Source of the DNA: Steinernema hermaphroditum
Lineage: Eukaryota > Nematoda > Chromadorea > Rhabditida > Steinernematidae
Length of the DNA: 64,000 nucleotides
Reading direction: 5' to 3'
NCBI GenBank assembly: GCA_030435675.1
Contig: CM059621.1
Location: forward strand, 9,858,001 to 9,922,000
Shown: positions 19,351 through 29,884 of the stretch, in pieces
How the letters are laid out: each line of letters starts with the position of its first letter
How positions within the stretch are numbered: the first letter of the stretch is position 1
Position numbers and translations under genes: made by a program
Notes under the pieces: model-generated
Seen by the model: the letters and a program-made list of their open reading frames with translations, nothing else
Databases searched by the model: none
What the model was told of the DNA's origin: nothing

Positions 19351-20310
19351 GGCCGCGAGTGTTTCCACGCTGATTTCTTCCCAAGCGGCCAGGAGATCGC
19401 GCTTCAGGTCGTCCACGGTGGCGTGTCTTCTTCGGCAGGCCTTTTCCTCCAGAATGGACCAAATCGCGTAGTCCATCGGGTTTAAATCCGGCGAGTTTGA
19501 GGGCCAAACTGACTTGTCCCAAAACCACGGGATTTGGTCTTCCAAGAAGCTCATCGTTGATTTGGATCCGTGGGCCGGTGCCCAGTCATGTTGGAACACC
19601 CAATCGTGGTCCGGGATGTGTTCTTCGGCCCAGGGGAGCAGATTCTTGGCCAGGGTCTCTTCTTGGTACACCAGAAAGTCGATTTTTACCCCTTTTTCGA
19701 CGAAAACTAGGGGTGTTTTTCCGGTCGCGCAGATTCCGGCCCAAACCATCACCGAGGCGGGATAATGGCTTCTTTCAACGCGCTTCGTGAGTGGAGAACC
19801 CTTCGGAAGCAGCTGGCGATGGTTCTGGGAGTTGTGGACCGCTTCGATGGTAAAAATCTTCTCATCGGAGAAGACCACATTGGCGAATCCGGACCCGCGG
19901 CTCTCGGCTCTCAGCTTCTTGCACTTCTGAAGCCGTTCGGCCTTTTTCGCATCGGTTGGCAGGTGTCCGCGGCTGATTTTGTAGCTCTTGATCCACGGTG
20001 ACAAGCTTGTGCATCGATCCGTAGCCGATTTTGTACTTCTTGGCCAGCTTCATGATGGATCGGTCGGGATTGCGCTTGATCATCTTCCGAACGGCTTCTC
20101 GGACTTGTGGAGTTCTTGCAGTCCTTTCTCTTCCGCTTCGGGGACGGTCCTTGACGTCGCCAGTTTCCCAGAATCGGTCCAGCACGTGTTTGACGGCATT
20201 TCGGCGAAGTTTGAGGGTTTTGCAAATCTCGGGATTCGAGCTTCCGCCGCAATGGAGCTGAACGATCGCGGAACGCACACTTTCGGAGACTATTTTTACC
20301 CTGAATAACA
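19340..20310 (-). pseudogene. mariner-like DD37D (maT-type) transposase, frameshifted
   Basis: On the minus strand, an N-terminal helix-turn-helix part (SESVRSAIVQLHCGGSSNPE...; GDVKDRPRSGRERTART) lies in one frame. The catalytic part lies in another, with a frameshift near 20000. Catalytic residues: VVFSDEKIF, VFQHDWAPAHG and SPDLNPMDYAIW. I count 37 residues between the second and third Asp, the spacing of the DD37D (maT) group. The C-terminus stops at about EEISVETLAA, where the MULE sequence resumes, so the usual last ~25 residues are absent. This is either a truncated insertion or a captured fragment. Confidence 0.75.
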
Positions 20311-20403
20311 GCAAATACAGCATAATTGACAGCGAATATAGTGTAAAAAGAGTTGCGCAACACGAATATAACGAGCAATACGTGCAAAAACTCCGAAAAA
20401 TTG

Positions 20404-20607
20404 CGAAAATTAGCATTGCAAAAAATGTTCCAGAACTTTCCGATAACCCTGTATGTGAAGCTCATGGCAGGAGAGAAAGTTCCTTTATACGCAAGGAAAG
20501 AATATGGAAACGCAAATCAAGCCCTTCTAACTCTGATAGGCCGATACTCCGTCATGACCCCATCTGAGTATTTGTACAACTGTGCAAATTATACTGCTTA
20601 TGACTAG
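20404..20607 (+). pseudogene. MULE protein C-terminal fragment
   Basis: The frame contains ...KLMAGEKVPLYARKEYGNAN and MTPSEYLYNCANY and ends at a stop at 20605-20607. It parallels the frame at 40243-40479 (KLAAGEDSPLYSRKEYEIKN...MPADEYLEACGNY), so it is a conserved C-terminus of this MULE family. The central transposase domain is lost. Confidence 0.65.
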
Positions 20608-20763
20608 ACACGTCATCTACTTCTGCGAGTGCTCCAGGGATATCGGATTTAAGAAGCTCAACTGAGGTCTCTCGTCATGTACTGTTTTATTAAACGTTGT
20701 CATGTAGTGTTTTATTAAACGTTGTTTGTCGTACGGTATGAGTTGTCCTGAGCCCCAGGACGC

Positions 20764-21490
20764 ACCGTTCTAGGGAGGCTCCCGGCACGACCCTCACGCT
20801 CAAATTTCTTTGGAGCGGTAAAGTTCGAGTGTTCGTGTTGAAAAAGAAAATATACTCGCCGTCAAAAAAAAACAAAGTCCGCACGTTCGGTCAGCGTGCG
20901 TGTGGCACGGTGTGTCAAATGGCTCATTTTTCCGTCCGCGGCCGAGTAATAAATGTCACACGTTAGGACACCGGTCTTGCCAGATCTTCAGTTACTCGTA
21001 TCTTCAGATTTGCACCGATTATGATCGGTAACAGTGCCTGTTTTGTCCGCAAAATGATCAGCACCACGAATTCCATTAGTGAAATACAAAACCGTTCGAA
21101 AAACGGTCGAAGTTCTGACTTTCTGACACTTTCATGTTAGCTCAAAATCACCTAGCTTACAAGCGAAATAACTTTCTCAATCTTACGTGCCTCGTGGTGT
21201 TGTACGGGCGCAGCCGTACGAATGTGGGAAACCGGGGGAGAAACGACGAGAGAGTTGTCCGACGAGACTCCGGTGACAATTCCTGTGCGTGGGGCGCGGG
21301 GCACGACTTAGGAAAAACACTTTATAACCGTCCACAAGGGAACGATAGGGGCTTCGCGGTGGGAATCCAGGGCATCTTCTCAACAGTGGCCGTTCGGTGC
21401 GCAAAATGTTCAGGAGACAACGGCGCACAACTTCAACATATAAATTTTGATATCATGCATTATTCGCAGAGAAATCAGCAATTTACCGTT
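20764..21490. repeat. Arm of large inverted repeat (family R), right
   Basis: Complement of 15590-16056. It differs by an extra ~55 bp at about 20848-20904 (a piece also found in the palindrome at 28.2-29.6 kb, with GTCCGCACGTTCGGTCAGCG) and by a 188-bp insertion at 21198-21385. Both differences mark later events after the arms formed. Confidence 0.7.
21198..21385. mobile_element. 188-bp insertion with TG...CA ends and GTGG duplication
   Basis: The uninterrupted sequence GCCTCGTGGCCGTTCGG (complement at ~15690) is split here by TGTTGTACGGGCG...CTTCTCAACA, with GTGG on both sides (21194-21197, 21386-21389). A 5-bp inverted end TGTTG/CAACA and 4-bp duplication fit a solo LTR (Gypsy-like) or a very short Ginger-type nonautonomous element. 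No internal coding. Confidence 0.7.
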
Positions 21491-22932
21491 GTAATCTCCG
21501 GTGCTACGAATCGACACAGTGCGCGATGGGCTCCTTGAAACATACCTAAACAGAACGACATTGTACACGTGTTCTCCGACATGGCCCATGGAGATTACAG
21601 CCTTTCTGAAGGGTGGGTGTGCACTTCCTCAAATCACTTCTGGCAACAATTTTACACTCAAAACAGTGACTACCACGCGAACTATCACGCAAGATGACTT
21701 TTATCTCCCTTCGCGTGCTCCTATCGCCCCTCTGGCCTAGTACCGTACTGCCTCTGCAGTACTCCGAGCCGGGACCCAACGCCCGATAGATGGCTCCGCT
21801 GAAATGACCATTATTAAAGCAGATGCGGTGGGCGGGCGCTCGCCTTAAACCTTCTAGCCGATCCGCAGCTATTGAAGGTGCCACGCGGGTTATGGGCCTT
21901 TGAAGCCTGGTTGTACGCGTGCGTGACGCGGTTTTCTCCTCTTCCCTTTCTTCTCTTCTCTTCTCTCTTCTCCCTTCTTCTCTCTTCCTCTTCTTCTCTC
22001 TTCCTCTTCTTGATCACTGCGTGTGATCCCAAATCGCCCCTAGCGGCGATGCGTAGTCCCGAGCGACTACTGACTAGCGCGCTCTCTGGCTGCGTAGTCC
22101 TTCCTGTCCTACTCTAGGTACAGGGCCAAATGCGGGAATATCGACGACGAGGAACCAACAAGTCGACGATCCCGAAACAACCAACCAAGCTGCAATGCGT
22201 ACACGACAAAGACAGCTAAAACACAACTTTTATCTACACGATAAATAACAACCGAACACTATCACAACAACCCGGTGCCCAGCAGGCGACACGGGTGAAC
22301 CGGCTGCAAAACTCGGCAGACACGGACCTCAGCACGGCACGTCAGCACCGAACCGATCGCAGAACGGAACGTCAGCACGGAACTGATCGCAGAAGCAGCA
22401 GCAGCAGCAGCACAGCGGAAGCGCTCTTCTCGCGCGCGGGATCTTACTATGGTACAGCGAGCGAGCGTTCTGCGTGTTTGAACTCCTTCTGGCGGGAAAT
22501 GCGTAAGTTCGTCTAGCGAGACGAAAAGCGCGGGAAATCATGCGATCTCAACTGGGAAACATGCGTTACTTGATTAATCCAAATATGAACTGCGTTGATA
22601 GACTAGATGCAAGAGGATTTGACTATGAAACAAGCGTAAAAAGACACGAAATATGCGAACCTCGCAGCGTTGCTGCGATAATTATGCTGACGCGCCGTAG
22701 TGGCACGGCGTGTCGGCAGCGCGGATATTCGCCTGTCCGCAGCCGAGTAGTAAATGTCACACCTTCTATTACCGTATTATTTATCGCTAACCGCAGGGAG
22801 TTCGTCATGGGTTAAGGGCTACGATATTGTAGGCTTATAAACTTGTTAGATCACAGCGTCGAAACGACATATGGTTTATTTGAAAGAAACAACTAACAAT
22901 TACAATTAACGGTTAGACTACTAAATACAAAA
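21491..22932. other. Non-coding, repeat-derived DNA
   Basis: No gene supported. It contains a polypyrimidine tract at 21937-22012 (CTTCTCTTCTCTT-like), a short (AGC)n run near 22392-22410 and a family-R fragment at about 22640-22830, recognised by CCGAGTAGTAAATGTCACAC. The frames in between have no domain signature. Confidence 0.5.
21937..22012. repeat. Polypyrimidine tract
   Basis: Almost pure C/T on the plus strand (TTCTCCTCTTCCCTTTCTTC and so on), about 75 nt. Low-complexity sequence. Confidence 0.9.
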
Positions 22933-24631
22933 TCAGTTCTTCTTTTGAGGGTCTTTATCGAAATAATACGTCTGTGCTCGCAAAGCGTTCACGACGGCCA
23001 TAATTCTGGTCTCAAATAGCCTCATACAGCTGAATCTGCGTTCTTCCCTATTAAATTGAGCATGAAACGATTCAATTGGCTGTTCGGAAAAAAATCCCCA
23101 AGTGTTGTGTTTTTCGACAAACAATTTGACGTGTCGTGTTAGCCAGTGCGCTTTCGGCGTAAAAGCGACCTCAGGCATTGAAGGAGAGCGCATCGTTTCT
23201 ACAAATTGATCAATATATTTGTAAAGTTCCTGCTTTTCTTCATTCTGAAGAATCTGCGCAGTCGCAAATTTCTTAATTCTTCCCAGCAACTCCAGTGCTT
23301 CACCAATTGCGGGCTTGCTGACTATGGCAGCTAGGTCTTGCGGAGTAGATCCACTGCACAGTTTTCGGACATGATTTCCGGTGAAGTGCTGGAAGTACGC
23401 TTGTTTGTCAGCACCTCCTTTCTTATATGCCGTTTCAAGTTCTTGGAACACTCTTCCTTTTCCCGAGGATAAGTTCTTCGTATTGATCAGTTCCAGTTCC
23501 AGTTCATCGCGTTTTCGTCTAAGTGAATCAATGCGTAATACTAGCTCTCCGTGGAACCGGCTTGCAGAGGAGGCCAGATCTCTTTTCTGTATCTGTTCAT
23601 TTGACCCACATCGAGAACAGACAAAATTGCACACTACGGAAACATCTAGGTTTGCGTCATAGATCCCTTCGCAAAAAGGGTGATACCATCCCTTATTGGC
23701 TGCACGTTGCTTGCAACGGACGCACTGGATTCGACGGTTTATTTGATTGCTTAGGGTGACGAAACTTCTTCCATCAAGAAATAGACAAAACGGGTTTTCG
23801 CAATTGTAAACTCTTGATGATTGCTTCACCACAGACCGTTCTGAACTCCAAATTTCAATTGCCAACAAAATCTGTTTGCTTTTCATCTCTTCATCCTTGA
23901 GCAAACTAGTGGTTTCGTCAAGCTCAGCATTCAATGTTTGCTGCAGTTTTAGTGTCGCTCGGCGGACTTCTCCACTACTTCTCGTTAAATTCGAACAGAT
24001 GTTTAAATCCATTTCGATTGCACTTGTTTCTAACAAATCAAGTAATTTATCTGCCAATCCCAGTATTATATGAAGAGAGCTGGGTACGAAGTTGGCTACG
24101 GGGACTTGAAACAGAGCTGGCTGGATAATATTCAAGGTAGATTTCATAGTGCGACTATGACACGCTAACGAAGCGCTTCGATCTATCGATTCGAGTGTCC
24201 TATCTTCATATTGTTCCACGATTCGATTTGTAAAGACACAAACAACATGGGTAGGTAGATGTTGCTCCGGAGTGACCGTAAACAGCACATGCGAACTTCA
24301 TGTCGCATATTAGATACCATTCGAATTTAATCGTTTCTCCGTCGATCTGCGTCTGATGCAACTCTGTACTTTCCTTGGATAGATTCCCGAAAGCGCTGCT
24401 GAGGTTGTACCCTGACTCATCACCTTCATAAAGTCCAATCAGAAGAACATTTTGCACTGCACAGGGAGAGGTCTTCCGGCCACATAGTATACCTAACTTC
24501 GTGTATTTTCCCCCCTTGTCGCCACAGAGGCCCAGACGAATCTTCTCATTTTCAGCTAACAAATCACCGGACTCCATCAAGACCGATAAGCGTCTTTCCA
24601 CTGCTCGTTCCACACAATCAGGGGTGGGCAA
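22933..24631 (-). pseudogene. Transposase-like protein of unidentified superfamily, frameshifted and 5'-truncated
   Basis: Two overlapping minus-strand frames form one protein. The first (24206-24631) has CGDKGGKYTKLGIL, YLICDMKFACAVYGHSG and a CCLC motif. The second (22933-24288) has VPVANFVPSSLHIILGLADK, a Cys pair series (CVRCKQRAANKGWYHPFC, CSRCG), HFTGNHVRKLCSG and EQPIESFHAQFNREERRFSC. A frameshift is needed near 24215. I recall the GDKGG..TKL and EQ-IES-HA-FN patterns from uncharacterised, repetitive, transposon-like proteins of other invertebrates, but I cannot name the superfamily. No good start codon is visible and no introns are apparent, which fits a decayed mobile-element gene. 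Confidence 0.5.
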
Positions 24632-25583
24632 ATGTCGCTCTCAGAGCGACGTCATGATCGGTCAGGGATATCGTTGCGGGAGCACTTGGTGGCAATTGGT
24701 CGTGGTTTTGACCACTTTTACACCTTAAGGCTTGCTGAAACTGCCGAAAGTTATACAGCACATTGTAGAGGAGACAATTCTGAACAGTGTAAGTGGGGTG
24801 ACGTGGGATCTACGTAGAGTCACTACCCTCGGAACAGGTCGAAATTGTAAAATCGACTTTTTTAACACTTTTCGACTTTTACTCAATTTCGGGCCAAGGG
24901 GCACACCAAACGGTGCATACAGTCTTGTAGAGGAGTCGATGGCGAACAGGACTGGGTAGGGTCATCCCCCCCGGTCACCGAAAAAGGACCTGAAACTAAG
25001 TCAAACGATTACGGTACTTTTGACGGAAATTTATGATCCTATTATAAGAGTACTTTTACACCCGGACGACAAGTGTGACTTCAGAGCCTTATGCATATTG
25101 TTGTAGATGAGTGTATGCTGAATACGACTGGCTAGATCGCAGGACATCGGTAAAAACAATTCCCCCCTAACAGCAAGGTCGATGTTTTAAGACCCCTTAC
25201 GTTGTTTGATAGTGTTCCAGACTAAATAATTCCATAAAAATGATCCAAAGAACAAAACAAACGGTGAATGTATTCTTGTAGAGCACACCATGGAGTACAA
25301 GAATATATGGGGTTATACTTCGGAGTTGTAACGCTTCTTCGGCTTCTCTGGCGGCGCGGGTGGAGTCGGGCGGCAGTGACGGGCTTCTTGGCAAGACGTT
25401 GGAACTACGGCTCCCTGGTGTTCCAGGCCTTCTGGGAGCCGGGGCGATCACTATGCAACCAACAATGACGGCCGAAAACGACCGCTCACTCAACTCAGTC
25501 GGCCCCAGACAGCCTCAGAAAGAGCGAGTGGACGACCCGACCGATCACTGGGAACACAAATGAAAGACCGCTATAGGATAGCT
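24632..25583. other. Non-coding DNA
   Basis: No gene supported. A loose ~130-bp periodicity is suggested by recurring TTGTAGA(G/T)(G/C)AG-like blocks near 24763, 24928, 25103 and 25277, each following a GCATA/ACAGCA-type block. It is too diverged for me to call a tandem repeat with confidence. Confidence 0.4.
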
Positions 25584-25629
25584 TAAAGGCCTGGTCATAG
25601 TTCCGGAAACGGTTTCCGGAAACAGTTTC

Positions 25630-26126
25630 CGGAACTACTTCCGGAACTCAGCCATTCTGCTGTCGTTGGACACGGGAAGCGGAGTCTGTTGATGACAGCT
25701 GCCGTAACTGTTCGAATAATCTCGATGACAGTCGTTTTTCCGATTCCGAACGTGGTTTCAATTCCCCTGTAACTGGCACCGTGGGCAACGAACCTGGAAA
25801 AAGGGATTTAGATTATGGCTCTGCCAGTAAACGCACCGTAGGAATACCGCTAAACGTTGTTTCGATGTCAAAGGGAATCGGTGATTTGCTTTCTTCACCA
25901 AATCCGGCTTCAAAATCTCGTGAAGGCGGTCAAAGTCCTCTCTATTGAAACGAAGGAAGAGCTTCAAGTCACCAGAGTTTTGATAGTATTGCTCAAAAAG
26001 CTGGAAGCGCGCTTCTTGGTGCGCCAGATGTGACTGCCGAACGTAGACCCTTCGCTGGCGGCGAGTTCTCCTTCGTCTAAGTGTTGCCAAAAGCGCTAGA
26101 GCCGATGCTGCAATAGGCGTTCGCAT
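25630..26126 (-). pseudogene. Harbinger-2 transposase, catalytic domain deleted
   Basis: The start MRTPIAASALAL follows a TTTCAG acceptor. The helical N-terminal region reads FEQYYQNSGDLKLFLRFNRE, DFDRLHEILKPDLVKK and KQRLAVFLR. After a ~70-nt intron it continues FVAHGASYRGIETTFGIGKT and VIEIIRTVTAAVINRL, and then runs into the TIR. The three DDE motifs are absent. Similarity to the Harbinger-1 transposase (LRFLATGMSFRSL versus LR-FVAHGASYRGI) shows how much is missing. The protein could at most bind DNA or partners. Confidence 0.75.
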
Positions 26127-26252
26127 CTGAAATGGTCTAGTTAAGAATTACAGTTGGAAGGATATACAGTATAGATCATCGATAGCGATAGGTTTCACAT
26201 GGTAGTTGTAAAGAACACATTTATCGATAAGTGAAAACAAAAGATGAGCATA

Positions 26253-27122
26253 CTATAACAGCAACAGTTCCTCTTCGAACTTGAAGCACAGCTCGAAGAG
26301 CTCCCTCTTCATCCGCAAGGCCAGTGAAGGATTCTTCTTGCCGACCTCTAGAAGAGTAGAGGCGATGGTTTCTCCAACGAGCGTCTCTGCGGTCTTCTGT
26401 TCCGACGTCAGCTTCCCCGTAAGATTCTGCACGGTCTCTAACATGGCCTTGTCGATGTCCTCGATGTCGCTTTCACGGCGTCTTCTCTTTCTCGGAGTTC
26501 TTGAGATGGGCGTTGTCGTCTTCTTCTGCGACGCTGCAACGTCGCTCTCGTCCGCTGAGCAGGAGCTCATTGCCTGGGCTTCGTAAAGAAGTTCTTCATC
26601 GCCGGTTCCAACGACAACTCGTTGTCTGCAAACACAGGGTAAATGTTAGAAGAAAGTCAAAGTCCTACTTGTCCATAGCGTGATCGTTCTGCTGCAGGAA
26701 CGTCATTTCAGCGGTGTAGCGAAAAGCGTTCTTCCGACGTTTCGCGTCGTCTGCACCTTCTCCGGTCTTTCCCGCTGCCTTCGCTCGACCGTAGGAATAC
26801 TTGAGCTTTTTGAATTCCTTGGCTACGGTGGAACCTAGATGCAAACAAAGCTTCTTACGATCAAATGCACTCGGAGCTTACCGTCGTAGTGAACACAAAA
26901 TTCACTATTCAAAACGCTAGCGATGTCGGCCAAGGCCTTGATCCGTTCGTCCTTCAACTTGAGATCGTCACTTTGAACCTTCCAAATAACAGGTCGTTCC
27001 TCTACGAGACCGATGAGACGAATCTTCAAGTCGTCATCGGTCAAGTCCTTACGCTGTGCAGACACGACTTCCAAATCAGGAGACAATCTCTCATCGGGCG
27101 GAGTAAACTCTCTGTCTGTCAT
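26253..27122 (-). CDS. MADF-domain DNA-binding protein of Harbinger-2
   Basis: Three exons: ~27122-26881, ~26836-26667 and ~26627-26253, with introns of about 45 and 40 nt. The translation runs MTDREFTPPDERLSPDLEVV..., LADIASVLNSEFCVHYDG, then TVAKEFKKLKYSYGRAKAAG (the MADF core, K-WK/KLK--Y), then a Ser/Arg basic stretch (RTPRKRRRRES) and a C-terminal helix ending FEEELLLL. Its PIF/Harbinger role would be TIR recognition and nuclear import of transposase. The frame is open throughout after splicing. It is unusual that this gene survives while the transposase lost its core. Confidence 0.7.
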
Positions 27123-27261
27123 TGGGAACACTGAAATGAACAGCAAAATCATCAACAATTCAAAATCGCCGCCCGGAACAATCAGAAATCATCGAAAAAC
27201 AACGTGAAACCACTCAGAGTAATTCAGAAACCAAATCTGCACAACAGGTCCCACCGCGAAT

Positions 27262-27470
27262 TCAAAACTGTTTCCGGAAACAGAAAACTGTTTTCAAACA
27301 TGCTTGAAAACAGTTTCCGCCCCGGAAACCGTTTCCGGAAACAGTTTCGCCAAACTGTTTCCGGAAACAGTTTCTGGGACTATGACCGGCTCTGGAAACA
27401 GTTTGCGGGAAACTGTTTCCGGAAACAGTTTTTACAATGGCGGAAACTGTTTCCGGAAACTGTTTCCGCA
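27262..27470. repeat. GTTTCCGGAAAC repeat arm of Harbinger-2
   Basis: Many copies of the palindromic core TTTCCGGAAA in AAACTGTTTCCGGAAACAGT context. The left arm has only three (25604-25640). Each unit is itself a palindrome. Confidence 0.85.
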
Positions 27471-27488
27471 ACTATGACCGGGCCTTAA

Positions 27489-28234
27489 CAGTTTCCTTAT
27501 TACAGTTTCCACATTACGTCTTTGTAGATAGGATGTTTCTTTATCCTTTGGGTCAAGCTGCCCTACCGGAGTCCATCTCTTATTTACCAACCCGCTCATA
27601 GTTTCCTTCTGAGCAATTCTGCCTCTGCTTTGTCACCCCTGACAATTGACACCTGAAAAGCTTACTGGAGGCATGAAAAGCAGTCATTACCAGCAACGAT
27701 ACATTGAACGTTTCATAGCAAAAGCGCTCGCTACACTTCTAAACTTAATAACTTTTTCATGCCAACGCGTTTCGCGTTCTTCTGGCACGCAAAATGCTCG
27801 CGAGAGAAAGGCGCACAAATCTGTCTTATGAATTTTGATTTAAGGCCTTCTACGTCGAGAAATCTGCAATTCATTGTAGAGCGTGCCATCTTTGACGGAA
27901 CAATGCCCTGTCATAGAATCGCAATAACTCTGCGTACGCGTTTACGTTTAAGTCGTTTACGCCCGTTTGGTGCGCAAAATGTTCAGCAGGGTTTAGTGTG
28001 TAGATCAATCCCATAAATTTTGATTTGGTGCCTTCTACACAGAGAAATCTGAAATTTAGTCCAAATATCAAAAGTGCACGGTCGCGAAATAAAAAAAAAA
28101 TAGACGCGAAATAACTTTTTCATGCCAACGCGTTTCGCGTTCTTCTGAAAGGCGAAAGGCGCACAAATCTGTCTTGTGAATTTTGATTTAAGGCCTGAGA
28201 AATCTGCAATTCTCTGTAGACCGCGCCATTTGTC
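27489..28234. repeat. Dispersed repeat copies (family R type), no gene
   Basis: Two direct copies of TTTTTCATGCCAACGCGTTTCGCGTTCTTCTG lie at about 27751 and 28111, each followed by GGCGCACAAATCTGTCTT...GAATTTTGATTTAAGGCC. Between them is a third, diverged copy with GGTGCGCAAAATGTTCAGCA (~27968). No coding signal. Confidence 0.65.
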
Positions 28235-29580
28235 GCGAAAAATACACTTTTCAAAGACACTTTTTCGCACGGAAAGAGCGAACGGTTCGCGGCGAAATTT
28301 GGCACAAGCGGCGCTCTGGACACTAGCGAACAACTTATATTTGACGGATTTCGACGAAACGCCACAGGCGCAGAGAAATCGAGCTTCTATGATGCTCAAG
28401 TCAGGTTTTCCCTTGTAAATCGGGGAGACCACACGCACGCTGACCGAACGTGCGGACTTTGTTTTTTTTTTGACGGCGAGTATACTCAGATTAAAAAATC
28501 TCTTCGGAGGCTCCTGCCACGACTTATAAAGATCGTATGTTCGAGCAGCGCCGAAATTTCAATGGGATTCTTGAGTTGCTGGATGAATCGCTTGTTTTCT
28601 TTGTGTACGAAGTCTGATTTCCAAAAAACTCAACATTATGTTGTATATCTATCTCTGGCGGATCGTTTGCGCCATCATTGAGCGCCAGAGGTAGAATTTC
28701 CACGGAGGAGATAGCTTTTTTATCTCCCCGACTTGTATTTTTCCCTAGTTTCTCGCCTTCGTGTTTACACTGCGTTTTGTTTTGTTCAAGGCACAACAGA
28801 TCGCGCCGCCCGTCCTTGTCATCACAGAATCCATTTGGACCGATATGAAAGCTATTCAGCGCTGATCAGATCAATGCACTCAGAACATCGCATTTACACA
28901 CTGACGTCCGGTACCGCGAATGTCCGGTTTTTATTCGATTTCATTGTTCCCATTCAAATCGCTTTCATATTGGTCTAAATGGATTCTGTGATGACAAGGA
29001 CGGGCGGCGCGATCTGTTGTGCCAGTTTGAACAAGACGCGCAGTGTAGAAGGCGAGAAACTAGGGAAAAATACAAGTCGGGGAGATAAAAAAAGCTATCT
29101 CCTTCGTGGAAATTCTACCTCTGGCGCTCAATGATGGCGCAAACGATCCGCCAGAGATAGATATACAACATAATGTTGAGTTTTTTGGAAATCAGACTTC
29201 GTACACAAAGAAAACAAGCGATTCATCCAGCAACTCAAGAATCCCATTGAAATTTCGGCGCTGCTCGAACATACGATCTTTATAAGTCGTGGCGGGAGTA
29301 CTCGCCGTTTTGCCAAGAGATTTTTTAATCTGAGTATATACTCGCCGTCAAAAAAAACAAAGTCCGCACGTTCGGTCAGCGTGCGTGTGGTCTCCCCGAT
29401 TTACAAGGGAAAACCAGAGTTGAGCATCATAGAAGCTCGATTTCTCTGCGCCTGTGGCGTTTCGCCGAAATCCGTCAAATACAAATTGTTCGTTAGTGGC
29501 CAGAGCGCCGCTCGTGCCAAATTTCGCTGCGAACCGTGCACTCTTTTCGTGCGAAAAAGTGTCTTTTCTCCGTGACTAGG
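28235..29580. repeat. 1.35-kb near-perfect palindrome
   Basis: Arms of about 600 bp (28235-~28850 and ~28965-29580) are complementary almost throughout. The outer part holds GTCCGCACGTTCGGTCAGCG and GATTTACAAGGGAAAACC. The inner part includes GGACGGGCGGCGCGATCTGT. The unpaired loop is only ~110 bp. The left arm's outermost ~60 bp are diverged. No transposase is encoded. It is a foldback element or recent inverted duplication. Confidence 0.8.
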
Positions 29581-29884
29581 TCTCATTTAGATGCTGCATA
29601 GATATTTCGGAACTGTTTTATCGGCAAAATGGCAGCAATTCGTTCTGTATGCGATCACAATCTATCACCGATCGTGACGGTTACGGAATCTGACAGGTAC
29701 GAGCATGCTATGAGAATCGAAGAATAGTCCGCTCTCTACGACAATGCACAAGTAGAGCTCATCTTGCATGATCCCGAACTATCAGATTTCGGCAGAAGCG
29801 AAGGTCTGCAATAGATTGCGATCACATACCGGGGGAATGTTACCATTCTGCCCAGAAACCTGTCCTGAAATTTACCTGTAACGT

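Larger units (their letters stand above)
18672..20754 (+). mobile_element. FLYWCH/MULE-type DNA transposon with 9-bp duplication
   Basis: Bounded by a perfect 9-bp direct repeat CCAGGACGC (18663-18671 and 20755-20763). The inverted ends read GGGTCGATGACAACTCATAC (left) and GGCTCAGGACAACTCATAC (right, complement). The left arm continues as seven or more tandem ~15-bp units (GACAACTCATACCAG, to about 18800), while the right end has a single unit. Inside are a FLYWCH zinc-finger frame and a MULE C-terminal fragment, separated by a minus-strand mariner-like gene. A 9-bp duplication is the rule for MULEs. Confidence 0.82.
25587..27485 (-). mobile_element. PIF/Harbinger element with TAA duplication (Harbinger-2), internally deleted
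   Basis: Inverted ends AGGCCTGGTCATAGTT (left) and AACTATGACCGGGCCT (right) are flanked by TAA at 25584-25586 and 27486-27488, the TWA target of PIF/Harbinger. Both ends continue into arms built of GGAAACAGTTTCCGGAAACA-type repeats (25601-25640 and 27262-27470). It carries an intact-looking MADF gene and only the first third of a transposase, so it is nonautonomous for catalysis. Confidence 0.85.

Noticed and set aside
22329..22541. Poly-Cys/Ser frame over the (AGC)n repeat as a secreted Cys-rich protein
   Set aside because: The residues come from the trinucleotide run read in another frame; no signal peptide or conserved spacing.
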